From Devosia sp. 67-54 (lineage in GTDB: Bacteria > Pseudomonadota > Alphaproteobacteria > Rhizobiales > Devosiaceae), in assembly GCF_001899075.1 (NCBI RefSeq), contig NZ_MKVA01000005.1:434001-498000 (forward strand): a DNA stretch of 64,000 nt. The letters are read 5' to 3'. Shown piece after piece: positions 8,896 to 17,328 of this stretch (position 1 is the first letter of the stretch; each line of letters begins with the position of its first letter). The position numbers and the translations under genes are program-made. Under the pieces are notes generated by a model that had not been told where the DNA came from, did no database searches, and saw only the letters and a program-made list of their open reading frames with translations.

Positions 8896-10662
8896 ATGGG
8901 TATCTACGGGGCTCTTTCAACCGCGGTCACGGGGCTTCGCGCCCAGTCGTTCGCGCTCGAGAACATCTCGGGCAACATCGCCAATTCGCAGACCACCGGG
9001 TTCAAGCGCGTCGATACCGACTTCCTCGACATGATCCCGGACCAGCCGACCAAGATCCAGACGTCGGGCTCGGTGATCGCGCAATCGCAGGCGACCAACA
9101 CGCAGCAGGGCGACGTCAAGACGGTGAGCAATGCCACCTACATGGCGGTGAACGGCTCGGGCTTCTTCGTGGTCGAGCCGGCGATCGGGCAGACGGACGG
9201 CGCCTCGGTGTTCGCCGGCTCGAACTACTACACGCGGCGCGGCGATTTCGACATCAACAAGAACGGCTATCTGGTCAACGGCTCGGGCTATTACCTCAAG
9301 GGCCTGCCGATCGACCCGACCACGCACAACATTTCGAGCTCGCTGCCGCAGGTGATCCGCATCTCCAATTCGTTCCTGCCGGCGGCGCCGACGACGCGCG
9401 TCAGCTACCAGCTCAACCTGCCGCAGCTTCCCAAAAACGGGCAGTACCAGGAGTCCAAGACCTCGGGCAGCGAATTGCTGAAGCCGCAGGATTTCGACAG
9501 CAGCATCGGCAACGATACGTCGGCGAGCACGACCGGCGCCGCGGCGGCCACCGGCGATGCCTCGACCAATATCGCCAGCGACGGCGACTCGCTGGTGGTG
9601 CAGGTGGGGACCACGGCATCGCCGGGCACGCCCGTCACCATCACCTTCACCAACACCGGCGCGGCCACGACCGGCACCAATATCGACCTCACCACCACCA
9701 ATACGGTGGGTGGCGTGCTGACGGCGCTCAACGCGGCAGTGCCGGGCGTCACCTTCTCGCTGTCGGGCGGCAAGATCGTCGCCACGGCAGCGGGCACGAC
9801 CAACAATCTGACGATCACCGACAACACCACCGGCGCCACGACGGGCATGGGCTTCACCAACGGCTCGAGCTCGCCGAGCGTGTCGCAGACGCTGCAATTG
9901 TCGTCGCGCGCCGGGACCATCAAGGCGCAGGATTCCGACAAGTTCATCAACGAGTCGATCTCGGGCGGCGCCATCACCGTCTATGCCAGCAACGGCGCGC
10001 CGGCCAACGTGCAATTGCGCTGGGCCAAGATCGCCAGCAGCGATGTGGGCGGCGTCGACCGGTGGAACCTCTACTATCTGTCGGACAGCAGTGCGACGGG
10101 CGGCACCACGATGTGGAAGAACGTCGGCACCGACTACACCTTCGGCTCGGACGGCGCGCTGAGCCCGGCGCTGACCGAAACGGACCTGTCGGGGGTGACG
10201 GTGGACGGCGTGTCGCTGGGCAACATCTCGCTCAATTTCGGCACCGGCGGCATCACCCAGTTCAACGATCCGAACGGCACGGCGGGCGTTACGGCGCTGA
10301 GCCAGAACGGCTATCCGGCGGGGCAGTACACGTCGGTGGCGATCAACGACAACGGCCGCGTCGTGGTGTCGTACGACAACGGCCAGACGGTCGAGACGGC
10401 GCAGGTGGTGACGGCCAATTTCAATGCCGCCAACCAGCTGAAGCGGCTCGACGGCGGCACCTTCGAGGCGACGGCGGATTCGGGCGGGCCGATCATCAAC
10501 AGCAGCGGCGGGGTGATCGGATCGTCGCTCGAGAGCTCCAACACCGACATCTCGGAGGAGTTCACCAAGCTGATCGTGACGCAGCAGGCCTATGCGGCCG
10601 GCACCAAGATCGTGTCGACGGCCGACCAGATGCTGCAGCAGGCGCTCAACATGCTGCGCTGA
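8896..10662 (+). CDS. flgE: Flagellar hook protein FlgE
   Basis: The 588-residue protein builds the flexible hook. The N-terminus has the rod/hook D0 signature (STAVTGLRAQSFALENISGN, then NSQTTGFKRVDTDF), and the C-terminus has the matching heptad helix (SNTDISEEFTKLIVTQQAY...ADQMLQQALNML). The protein is about 150 residues longer than many FlgE proteins. The extra length is a Thr/Ser/Gly-rich stretch around residues 200-340 that would form an added surface domain. It is first in the flgE-flgK-flgL unit, 29 bases before flgK. Two CGGCA dyads lie upstream. Confidence 0.95.
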   Translation: MGIYGALSTAVTGLRAQSFALENISGNIANSQTTGFKRVDTDFLDMIPDQPTKIQTSGSVIAQSQATNTQQGDVKTVSNATYMAVNGSGFFVVEPAIGQTDGASVFAGSNYYTRRGDFDINKNGYLVNGSGYYLKGLPIDPTTHNISSSLPQVIRISNSFLPAAPTTRVSYQLNLPQLPKNGQYQESKTSGSELLKPQDFDSSIGNDTSASTTGAAAATGDASTNIASDGDSLVVQVGTTASPGTPVTITFTNTGAATTGTNIDLTTTNTVGGVLTALNAAVPGVTFSLSGGKIVATAAGTTNNLTITDNTTGATTGMGFTNGSSSPSVSQTLQLSSRAGTIKAQDSDKFINESISGGAITVYASNGAPANVQLRWAKIASSDVGGVDRWNLYYLSDSSATGGTTMWKNVGTDYTFGSDGALSPALTETDLSGVTVDGVSLGNISLNFGTGGITQFNDPNGTAGVTALSQNGYPAGQYTSVAINDNGRVVVSYDNGQTVETAQVVTANFNAANQLKRLDGGTFEATADSGGPIINSSGGVIGSSLESSNTDISEEFTKLIVTQQAYAAGTKIVSTADQMLQQALNMLR

Positions 10663-10691
10663 GCGGCGCGGCGGTTCGGAGTTAAGCGTCC

Positions 10692-12545
10692 ATGGGTCTC
10701 GGCATTTCGCTCGCCAACGCGCTGACCGGCATGGCCACCAGCCAGGCCAGCCTCAACGTCGTGTCGCGCAATGTCGCGAACGCGGGCACGCCCGGCTACC
10801 ACAAGCAGTCGCTCAGCGTCATCGACACGATGGGCGTCAACTCCATCTTCGCCCGGACGGGCGGGGTGCAGCGCGCCTTCGATGCCAGCCTGCAGGCGAA
10901 CTACAATTCGGCGACGTCGAACTCGGGCTACACGTCCACGATGTCGGCGGTGCTCGACCAGCTGCAGACCTATTTCGGCAAGCCGGGCGAAGATGCGTCG
11001 CTCGACACCATGTTCGGCAGCTTCATGAACGCGCTGCAGGCGCTGGGCACCAGCCCGGACGATTTTGCGACGCGCGCCACGGTGGTGTCGAAGGCACAGA
11101 GCCTGGTGTCGACGCTCAACTCGCTGTCGAGCAACATCCAGAGCCTCAGGCAGTCGACCGAAACGCAGATGCAGGCGAGCGTGACGGTGCTCAACCAGTC
11201 GCTGCAATCGCTGGCGCAGATCAACCAGCACCTCGCCAGCCAGTCGGGCGACGAGGCGGCGCGCTCGGCGCTGATGGACCAGCGCGACCGGCTGGTGTCG
11301 CAGATCTCGGAACAGATCGACGTGCAGGCGACGTATCGCAACGACGGTACGGTGGCGCTGATGACGCGCACCGGCGTCGGCCTGCTGGACGTCAAGGCGG
11401 CGACGTTCGAGTTCGACCCCGCGGGGACGCTGACGGCGGAAAAGCTCGGCAGCACCGACCCGGCCAAGAGCGCGGTGGGCAGCCTCAAGCTGATCAGCTC
11501 GTCGGGGCTGACGCTCGATCTGGTGCAGCAGAACGTGCTGCAGTCGGGCAACCTCAAGGCGTTGACCGATCTGCGCGACAAATCGCTGGTGTCGGCGCAG
11601 AGCCAGCTCGACCAGGTGGCCGCGTCGCTGGCGCAGGCGATGAACACGGTAACGACGCAGGGGACGCCCGCCGGCTCGGCGGGGGCGCCGAGCGGCTACA
11701 GCCTCGATCTCAGCGCGCTGCAGGACGGCAACGATTTTACTGTCGATGTCGGCAAGAACGGCGTTACGCAGACCTATCGTTTCGTGCGGGTCGATGACCC
11801 CAGCAAGCGGCCGCTCGACTATTACGACGCCAATGGCGCGCATGTGGTGGGCGTCGATTTTTCGGGCGGCATGGCCCAGGTGGCGCAGTCGGTGCGCGGG
11901 GCGCTCGGCGGCGGCTTCGCGGTGACGGCGACGGCCAATGGCGTGCAGGTGCTCGACGACGGCTCGACCGGCACCACCGATGTCAACGGCATGACCAGCC
12001 ACGCCACCGTGACCTCGCTGCAGGGCGGCGCCAACGCGCTGGCGCTCAACCTGTTCGTCGACAATGGCGATGCCCCCTACACCGACAGCCTCGGCGGGCG
12101 CGGGCAGAAGCTGGGGTTCGCGGCGCGCATCACCATCAACAGCGCCATTCTCGCCGACAACCGCTACCTGGTGCAGTACCAGGCCGGCGGCTCGATGGGC
12201 GACGACGACCGCGCCAACTACCTGCTCGACCAGCTCAGCAATATGCGGTTTGCCACGCCGCAATCGAACGTGTCGGACCTCGGGGCGTTCCGCCTGTCCG
12301 GCTCGGTCGGCGATCTGATCTCGCAGACGATGGACTATACCGGCAATGTCGCCGCCGACGCCAAGAGCAGCGCCGACACGCAGCAGACGGCAGTGCAGGC
12401 GCTGAACCAGCGGCTCGACAGCGAGTACGGCGTCAATGTCGATGAAGAGATGGCGCGGCTGCTCGAGCTGCAGAACGCCTATTCGGCCAATGCGCGAGTC
12501 ATCTCGGCAGTGCAGGACCTGATGTCCAAGCTGCTGGATCTGTAA
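10692..12545 (+). CDS. flgK: Flagellar hook-associated protein 1, FlgK
   Basis: The 617-residue protein is the first hook-filament junction protein. The N-terminal helix (ANALTGMATSQASLNVVSRNVANAGTPGYHKQ) and the C-terminal helix (AVQALNQRLDSEYGVNVDEEMARLLELQNAYSANARVISAVQDL) are typical of FlgK. A coiled middle around residues 120-210 (SKAQSLVSTLNSL...QSLAQINQHL) fits the D1 domain. An ATG with a GGAG site precedes the frame. It lies between flgE and flgL in one transcription unit. Confidence 0.95.
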   Translation: MGLGISLANALTGMATSQASLNVVSRNVANAGTPGYHKQSLSVIDTMGVNSIFARTGGVQRAFDASLQANYNSATSNSGYTSTMSAVLDQLQTYFGKPGEDASLDTMFGSFMNALQALGTSPDDFATRATVVSKAQSLVSTLNSLSSNIQSLRQSTETQMQASVTVLNQSLQSLAQINQHLASQSGDEAARSALMDQRDRLVSQISEQIDVQATYRNDGTVALMTRTGVGLLDVKAATFEFDPAGTLTAEKLGSTDPAKSAVGSLKLISSSGLTLDLVQQNVLQSGNLKALTDLRDKSLVSAQSQLDQVAASLAQAMNTVTTQGTPAGSAGAPSGYSLDLSALQDGNDFTVDVGKNGVTQTYRFVRVDDPSKRPLDYYDANGAHVVGVDFSGGMAQVAQSVRGALGGGFAVTATANGVQVLDDGSTGTTDVNGMTSHATVTSLQGGANALALNLFVDNGDAPYTDSLGGRGQKLGFAARITINSAILADNRYLVQYQAGGSMGDDDRANYLLDQLSNMRFATPQSNVSDLGAFRLSGSVGDLISQTMDYTGNVAADAKSSADTQQTAVQALNQRLDSEYGVNVDEEMARLLELQNAYSANARVISAVQDLMSKLLDL

Positions 12546-12557
12546 GGAGTCACTGGC

Positions 12558-14060
12558 ATGTCCGTCGTCAGCCGCACGATGTATCCGGTCCAGACCAGCA
12601 TGGACCTGATCACGCGCATGCAGAACCAGTTCACCTCGCTGCAGACGCAATTGTCGACCGGGCAGAAGGCGTCGAACCTGGCGGAGCTGGGCAGCGACCG
12701 CTATTTCGACCTCTCGATCCGCTCGCGCATCAGCCGGCTCGACGGCTATGCGACCAACATCACGGTGGTGAACAGCCGGCTCGACATGTTCGACCAGCTC
12801 ACCACCCGGCTCAGCACGCTGCAGCAGGATGCGCGCGGGCTGATCACGCCCAACAGCTACGGCTCGCAGGACATCGTGCTGGGCGCCGTGCCGGTGCAGG
12901 CGGCGAGCAGCCTCGACGAAGTCATCAACATCCTCAACAGCGACATCAACGGCCGCTATCTGTTCGGCGGCAGCGTGACCGACAAGGCGCCGGTCGCCGA
13001 CATGAACAGCATCCTCTACGGCTCGGCCGGCAAGGCCGGGTTCAAGCAGGTCGCCTCGGAGCGGCAGCAGGCCGATGTGGGCGACGGCCTCGGGCGGCTG
13101 ACGATCGGCGGCACGGCGCCGAACGTATCGCTGACCGAGGACGGCAACCATCCGTTCGGCTTCAAGCTCAGCACGGCGAGCGCCAGCAGCGCCGCGGTGA
13201 CGCTGACGACCCCGGGCGGGACGCCGCCGCAATCGCTCAACGTGCAGTTCACCGGCGTGCCGCTCGCCGGCGACAGCGTGACCATCGGGCTGACGCTGCC
13301 CGACGGCACGTCGGACGGCATCGTGCTCAAGGCGGTGACCGGGACGCCCGACGTCGGCCAGTTCCAGATCGGCGCCGATGCGGCGACGACGGCGGCCAAT
13401 TTCAGCACGGCGCTGCAGAGCGCGCTGCAAAAGCACGCGCAGACGACGCTGGTCGCGGCATCGAACAACGAGGCGGCGAACAATTTCTTCAACGGCCAGG
13501 GCCAGCCGGTGCAGCGGGTGGACGGCACGCCGGATTTCGCGCACGCCACCAGCCTGGTGACGGCCGATCCGACGACCACGGTGACGTGGTACACGGGCGG
13601 CGATTCCAGCAATCCGCGCGCCAGCATCCAGGCGCGCGTCGACGATGCGCAGACGGTCAATTACGGGGCGCAGGCCAACGAGAGCGGCACGGCGCAACTG
13701 GTGCGCTCGCTGGCGGTGCTGGCGATCCAGACGTTCAGCACCTCGGATCCGAACACCGAGGGCCGGTTCGACGCCATCGCCTCGCGCAACGTGCAGAACC
13801 TGTCGGTCAGCAACAACAGCACGCAGGGCTCGATCGCGATGCTGAGCATCGAGCTCAACAACGCCAAGGTGCAGGTGGGCGACATCAAGTCCCGGCACGA
13901 CGACTACAGCACGCAGATGCAAGGGCTGCTCGCCGGCATCGAGAAGTCGGACGACAACGAAGTGGCGGTGCAGATCGCGGCGCTGCAGACCCGGCTGCAG
14001 GCGACGTACCAGACGACGTCGCTGATCTCGAAGCTGTCGCTGGTGAACTACCTGAGATGA
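12558..14060 (+). CDS. flgL: Flagellar hook-associated protein 3, FlgL
   Basis: The 500-residue protein is the second junction protein. It has flagellin-like ends: an N-terminal helix (TRMQNQFTSLQTQLSTGQKASNLAELG) and a C-terminal helix (IAMLSIELNNAKVQVGDIKSRHDDYSTQMQGLLAGIEKSDDNEVAVQIAAL region). At 500 residues it is much longer than the ~300-350 usual for FlgL, through a beta-rich central insert (about residues 190-370). An AAGGAG site precedes ATG 12558. It is the last gene of the flgE-flgK-flgL unit, and its TGA is the first base triplet of a repeat that continues into the convergent intergenic region. Confidence 0.93.
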   Translation: MSVVSRTMYPVQTSMDLITRMQNQFTSLQTQLSTGQKASNLAELGSDRYFDLSIRSRISRLDGYATNITVVNSRLDMFDQLTTRLSTLQQDARGLITPNSYGSQDIVLGAVPVQAASSLDEVINILNSDINGRYLFGGSVTDKAPVADMNSILYGSAGKAGFKQVASERQQADVGDGLGRLTIGGTAPNVSLTEDGNHPFGFKLSTASASSAAVTLTTPGGTPPQSLNVQFTGVPLAGDSVTIGLTLPDGTSDGIVLKAVTGTPDVGQFQIGADAATTAANFSTALQSALQKHAQTTLVAASNNEAANNFFNGQGQPVQRVDGTPDFAHATSLVTADPTTTVTWYTGGDSSNPRASIQARVDDAQTVNYGAQANESGTAQLVRSLAVLAIQTFSTSDPNTEGRFDAIASRNVQNLSVSNNSTQGSIAMLSIELNNAKVQVGDIKSRHDDYSTQMQGLLAGIEKSDDNEVAVQIAALQTRLQATYQTTSLISKLSLVNYLR

Positions 14061-14128
14061 ATGGTGAATGGTAAGTGGTGAATGGGCTTGCTAGCGGCGG
14101 GCGCTGAGCCCTACCGGCCATTCACCAT
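14058..14128. repeat. GTGAATGG-type repeat hairpin at a convergent gene end (copy A)
   Basis: Downstream of flgL, bases 14058-14085 contain three GTGAATGG/TGAATGG units (one spaced by TAAGTG). The inverted unit CCATTCACCAT follows at 14118-14128, so the transcript can fold back on itself. Almost the same array occurs at 19917-20005. Both copies lie between convergent genes (here flgL and flaF). A two-way transcript end or a small mobile repeat is likely. Confidence 0.7.
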
Positions 14129-14143
14129 AACGATGTTCTTGAA

Positions 14144-14521
14144 CTACTCGGTCGGCGTGGCGCGCAGGCCGGCGGCGAGCTGACGGTTGATGTTGATCAG
14201 CACGTCGAGCTTTTGCGCGGCGGGTTCGATCTGCAGCTGCAGCATGTGCTTGGCGATGAAGATGCCGAGGTTGGCGACGTTCTGGCGGACGTCGACGGGC
14301 AGCGGGCTTGCTGGGTCGGTGACCGAGCCCATGAACACGGTCCACAGGCGCTGGTTGAACTTGAGGGCGGCGGCGAGATCGTCGCGCGTCGCGCCGTCCC
14401 AATTGTCGCGGATGCGCTGCATATTTGTCGCCGACTTCACCAGCAGATTGGCCTCGAGGTCGCGGGGATTGGCGGTCTGCTTGCCCACCTGCTGGTAGGC
14501 GTTAGCCCCGTGATGCTGCAT
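14144..14521 (-). CDS. flaF: Flagellar biosynthesis regulator FlaF
   Basis: The 125-residue protein has the FlaF core NAYQQVGKQTANPRDLEANLLVKSATNMQRI and a second conserved stretch LAAALKFNQRLWTVFM. In Caulobacter FlaF promotes flagellin synthesis or secretion and works against FlbT. It overlaps the end of flbT by 20 bases and follows flagellin on the same strand, the standard alphaproteobacterial order. The C-terminus reaches the repeat at 14058-14128. Confidence 0.93.
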   Translation of the reverse strand: MQHHGANAYQQVGKQTANPRDLEANLLVKSATNMQRIRDNWDGATRDDLAAALKFNQRLWTVFMGSVTDPASPLPVDVRQNVANLGIFIAKHMLQLQIEPAAQKLDVLININRQLAAGLRATPTE

Positions 14522-14897
14522 TTGTGAGGAGGTCCTGTTCGTACTGGATCAACCGCTTGGCGGCCTTCAGCGCTTTGTACAGCGACCCGGTTAAGATGTC
14601 GTTATTGATTTCGTCGACAATGGGGATGCAGGACGGCGCCGCGGTGACGATGTCGTTGACCAGGGCGAAATACTCGCCGCGCAGCTTCGAGATGTCGTTG
14701 TCGAGATACATGAGCTGCACGGCCAGGTAGATGCGCCTGGCAGGCGAGTTGGCGGTCTCGGGCGTTAGAATGTCCTTCTCGCGCAGGATCGGCGCGTTGC
14801 CGTCGATGAACAGGCGGGTGCGCTGGTCGGAGTTGGTGACCACGCAATTGCCGATGATCAGGCGCTCATGCGGCTTCAGCTCGACTTTCAGGGACAC
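14502..14897 (-). CDS. flbT: Flagellin translational repressor FlbT
   Basis: The protein of about 131 residues has the FlbT pattern: LKVELKPHERLIIGNCVV near the N-terminus, then LFIDGNAPILREKDIL, then YLAVQLMYLD. In Caulobacter FlbT binds the 5' untranslated region of flagellin mRNA and destabilises it until the hook is complete. GTG 14897 is preferred to an upstream TTG because a GAGG site lies at the right distance and the extension is arginine-rich. It sits between flagellin and flaF. The flagellin leader at 16149 onward is the presumed target. Confidence 0.92.
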   Translation of the reverse strand: MSLKVELKPHERLIIGNCVVTNSDQRTRLFIDGNAPILREKDILTPETANSPARRIYLAVQLMYLDNDISKLRGEYFALVNDIVTAAPSCIPIVDEINNDILTGSLYKALKAAKRLIQYEQDLLTNAASRG

Positions 14898-14970
14898 CGG
14901 ACAACCTCGACGTCTGTTCAACGATTTGCGCCGTGCAATCTAGTCGGCCATGGGCGCCGCCGCAAAGAGA

Positions 14971-14994
14971 AAGGCGGGCTCGTGGGCCCGCCTT
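14971..14994 (-). terminator. Rho-independent terminator after flagellin
   Basis: A 9-bp perfect stem (14971-14979 with 14986-14994) has a 6-base loop and is followed on the minus strand by TTTCTCTTT. It lies 24 bases after the flagellin stop and before flbT. Flagellin mRNA probably ends here, and read-through would be needed to reach flbT and flaF. Confidence 0.85.
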
Positions 14995-15017
14995 CCGTAG
15001 TCGATGCCTGGTCCGGA

Positions 15018-16148
15018 CTACTGGAGCAGACGGAGCACGTTCTGGTCCGACTGCGAGGCCAGCGACAGGGCCTTGGTGCTGAGGCTCTGGCGGGTCTGCA
15101 GCGCGAGCAGGTTGGCGGCTTCCTCGTTGGAGTCGGCCAGCGTCAGGTTCGACGCACCGGTCTGCAGCGTGTTGATCAGGGCCTTGGTGAAGTCCTGACG
15201 GGTCTGCACGATCGACAGCTGCGAACCGAAGCTCGAGGCATTCGCACGCAGCGTGTCCGACGCACCCTTGAGCTTGGACAGGATGGTGGTGATGCCGGCG
15301 TTGGTGTCGAAGCCGGTGGCGCTGAGCTGCGCGAGGCCGAGGCCGGTCGCGCTGGTGTCGGCGCCGGTGATGGTCAGGTTCGAGGTGCCGGTTTCGTTGA
15401 ACACCACCTTGAGCTGGGTGGAGGTGCCCGCCAGCAGGTTGTTGCCATTGAAGCCAGCGTCCTTGGTCAACTGGTCGATCTGATCGAGCAGGCCATTATA
15501 CTGCGAGATCAGAGCGGCGCGAGCCGGGTTGGCGACCGCTGCACCAGCGCCAGCGGCAACGTAGGCATCGGTTGCACCCGAGGTGAAGCCGACGGCGGTC
15601 GAGCCGATGGTCACCGTGGTGCCGGCCGCGCCACTGATGACCAGCTTGGTCCCAGCAGTGTCCTTCGACGCGCTGATGCCGGAAATCGCGGCGGTATTGA
15701 TGGCCGTAATCGCTGCGTCGATGTCAGCGCCATCGGCGATCGAGACGTCCGTGCCGTTGATCTTAAGCGTCGCAGCAGAGCCCGACGGCGCGGTATAGGT
15801 CGCCTGAACCGACGAGAGGTGCTCGGGGCTCGCAACGGTCTCGGAGAGCTGCTGCGCCTGGTTCGCCGTGGATTTGGCGGAGTCGACGAGCTTCTGGATC
15901 GAGGTGATGCCGTCGTTGGCGGCCTGGATGGTCTGGATGGCGTTGCCAACCGAGTCCAGCAGGTTGCCGAGGTCCGACGCACGGGCGTTCAGCGACTGAG
16001 CGGTGAAGTACGAGGTCGGGTTGTCGAGAGCACTGTTGACCTTGTTGCCGGTCGCCAGACGGGTCTGGGTGGTGTCGAGCAGCGAAGCAGTGTTCTGGAG
16101 GGACAGCAGGTTCGAACGAACCGATGCTGAAAGCGTGATGTTAGACAT
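15018..16148 (-). CDS. fliC: Flagellin
   Basis: The 376-residue filament protein starts SNITLSASVRSNLLSLQNTA and ends LSTKALSLASQSDQNVLRLLQ, the conserved D0/D1 helices. The central region contains a flagellin IN-type motif (LKINGTDVSIADGADIDAAITAIN, then SGISAS) in the variable domain. Only one flagellin gene is in the window, although alphaproteobacteria often have several. The 234-base upstream region holds a CGGCA dyad at 16324-16338. A GCCGATAG sequence on the minus strand (plus-strand 16203-16210) resembles a sigma-28 -10 element but lacks a well-placed -35. FlbT probably acts on this leader. Confidence 0.96.
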   Translation of the reverse strand: MSNITLSASVRSNLLSLQNTASLLDTTQTRLATGNKVNSALDNPTSYFTAQSLNARASDLGNLLDSVGNAIQTIQAANDGITSIQKLVDSAKSTANQAQQLSETVASPEHLSSVQATYTAPSGSAATLKINGTDVSIADGADIDAAITAINTAAISGISASKDTAGTKLVISGAAGTTVTIGSTAVGFTSGATDAYVAAGAGAAVANPARAALISQYNGLLDQIDQLTKDAGFNGNNLLAGTSTQLKVVFNETGTSNLTITGADTSATGLGLAQLSATGFDTNAGITTILSKLKGASDTLRANASSFGSQLSIVQTRQDFTKALINTLQTGASNLTLADSNEEAANLLALQTRQSLSTKALSLASQSDQNVLRLLQ

Positions 16149-16323
16149 AGTGTTCCTCTTCTGGGTCCAGTCCTAGCGCCTCTTCCTGAAGCGTCCCGGC
16201 GACTATCGGCCCGACCTCGTAAAGAAAAGTTAATGGCGGACCGCGGGATTGAGATTAAGTGCGCCGCGCCGGGTCTCGGTAAACGAGGCGTAAAAGCCCG
16301 GAATTCCGCGGCTTTCGGGCAGG

Positions 16324-16338
16324 CGGCAAAGTTTGCCG
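16324..16338. promoter_or_regulatory. CGGCA dyad upstream of flagellin
   Basis: CGGCAAAGTTTGCCG is a dyad with 7-bp arms around a central base. It lies 176 bases before the flagellin start and 45 bases past the end of the small ORF on the same strand. The distance suits an upstream activator site rather than a site overlapping the promoter. No convincing sigma-54 pair was found between it and the gene. Confidence 0.6.
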
Positions 16339-16382
16339 GGCGAGCGCGCCGGAGTGTCACACGGAGTTAACGAAGGCCGCGC

Positions 16383-16697
16383 TCAGACCTTGCGGTCAGC
16401 CAGCCGAAGGGGCGAGTCGGGAGCCTGCCAGCCGCTCGGCAGGCGCAGCTTCACCTCGGCCAGCGACGGAGCGCGGGCGGGCAATTGCTGGGCCACCAGG
16501 GCGGCGGCGAGAACCTGGTTGGGCGGCAGAATGGCGGGCGCCGGCACCGGCTCGGGAACCGGCGGCAGGATGGGCGGCAGCGGCGTGTCGGCGAGGGAAG
16601 CGGTGCGCGCGCCGGTGTCGCCGCGCGCCCGGTACTGGGTCACCGCGGTTCCCAAGACGATCGGCTCTGGCGCAATTCTAGCGACCACGATCCACAT
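16383..16697 (-). CDS. Small proline-rich protein of unknown function
   Basis: The frame gives up to 104 residues with a proline-rich middle (TPLPPILPPVPEPVPAPAIL) and an alanine-rich helix after it. I do not recognise a family. The first codons are less GC-rich than the rest, and a GTG at 16643 with GGGA upstream may be the true start, giving 86 residues. A weak CGGCA-type dyad at 16750-16764 lies just upstream, which would fit a flagellar gene between flagellin and flgN. The opposite strand is also open, so existence is uncertain. Confidence 0.4.
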   Translation of the reverse strand: MWIVVARIAPEPIVLGTAVTQYRARGDTGARTASLADTPLPPILPPVPEPVPAPAILPPNQVLAAALVAQQLPARAPSLAEVKLRLPSGWQAPDSPLRLADRKV

Positions 16698-16749
16698 CCA
16701 GCGCGTGCAGGGCCTCGGGTTTCCTGGCCCTTCGGCGGAGAGGCTAGGA

Positions 16750-16764
16750 TCGCAAATCTTGCCG
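16750..16764. promoter_or_regulatory. Weak CGGCA-type dyad before the small ORF
   Basis: TCGCAAATCTTGCCG matches 12 of 15 positions of the dyad consensus seen elsewhere in the window. It lies 53 bases upstream of the small proline-rich ORF and 45 bases after the end of flgN. It could be chance. Confidence 0.3.
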
Positions 16765-16808
16765 GGCGGTGGCGCGGCGCGGGTGGATTTATGTCAAATT
16801 GAAACGGC

Positions 16809-17273
16809 TCAGAGCGAGCGGTTGAGGGCGATGCCGCCGCTGCCGGCCGCCGGCGCCGTCAGCTCGCCGACGGCGCCATAGGTCTTGGGGCGGGCGGCGC
16901 CGGCGACGCGCTGGGCGACGTCGGTCAACAGATCCTCGGTGACGCTGCGCACGGTGGCGATGACGCGCAAATTCTCGGCCATCTGCGTCGCCAGCTGCTC
17001 GTGGCCGTGCTTGAGCCCGGCGACCCCGCCGGGAGCTTCGGCGTTGAGCCGGTCGAGCTGGCGCTGCACGGCGCGCGAATAGGTGACGTAGTCCTGCGCG
17101 AGACGGGTCTTTTCGGCGCCGAGCTGCATGGCGTCGGCGTGATGGCCGGCGCGGAGCAACGTGGTCTCGCGGTTCATGATGTCGACGAGCGCCCGCAGCG
17201 TCCCGTCGGTAAAGGCGATGAGGTCGCGGGCGGGCAGATCGTCGAGGGCGGCGAGGCGTTGCGCGGCGGACAT
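16809..17273 (-). CDS. flgN: FlgN-like flagellar export chaperone
   Basis: A 154-residue, almost entirely helical protein with the middle segment MNRETTLLRAGHHADAMQLGAEKTRLAQDYVTYSRAVQRQLDRL. That pattern (DIMNRET, then an EKxxL helix) is typical of FlgN proteins, which guard FlgK and FlgL before export. The C-terminal 30 residues are loose and Gly/Ala-rich, a common place for substrate binding. It lies 55 bases after the flgJ-like gene on the same strand. Confidence 0.75.
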   Translation of the reverse strand: MSAAQRLAALDDLPARDLIAFTDGTLRALVDIMNRETTLLRAGHHADAMQLGAEKTRLAQDYVTYSRAVQRQLDRLNAEAPGGVAGLKHGHEQLATQMAENLRVIATVRSVTEDLLTDVAQRVAGAARPKTYGAVGELTAPAAGSGGIALNRSL

Positions 17274-17328
17274 GTCTAGACTCTCGATTCAGAGGACGAT
17301 GCGGTGGAATGCGCGTGCGAGGTGCTTG

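Noticed and set aside
10590-13922. 1110-codon open frame on the minus strand across flgE, flgK and flgL
   Set aside because: It is a mirror frame of well-supported flagellar genes in GC-rich DNA. Its protein is Arg/His/Ala-rich with no domain, as expected for a shadow frame.
16203-16240. Sigma-28 promoter for flagellin
   Set aside because: GCCGATAG resembles the -10, but the only TAA-rich -35 candidate is about 3 bases too far. I noted it but did not annotate it as a promoter.
16279-16293. CtrA box GTAA-N7-GTAA upstream of flagellin
   Set aside because: Both halves deviate from TTAA and the match is expected by chance at this level.
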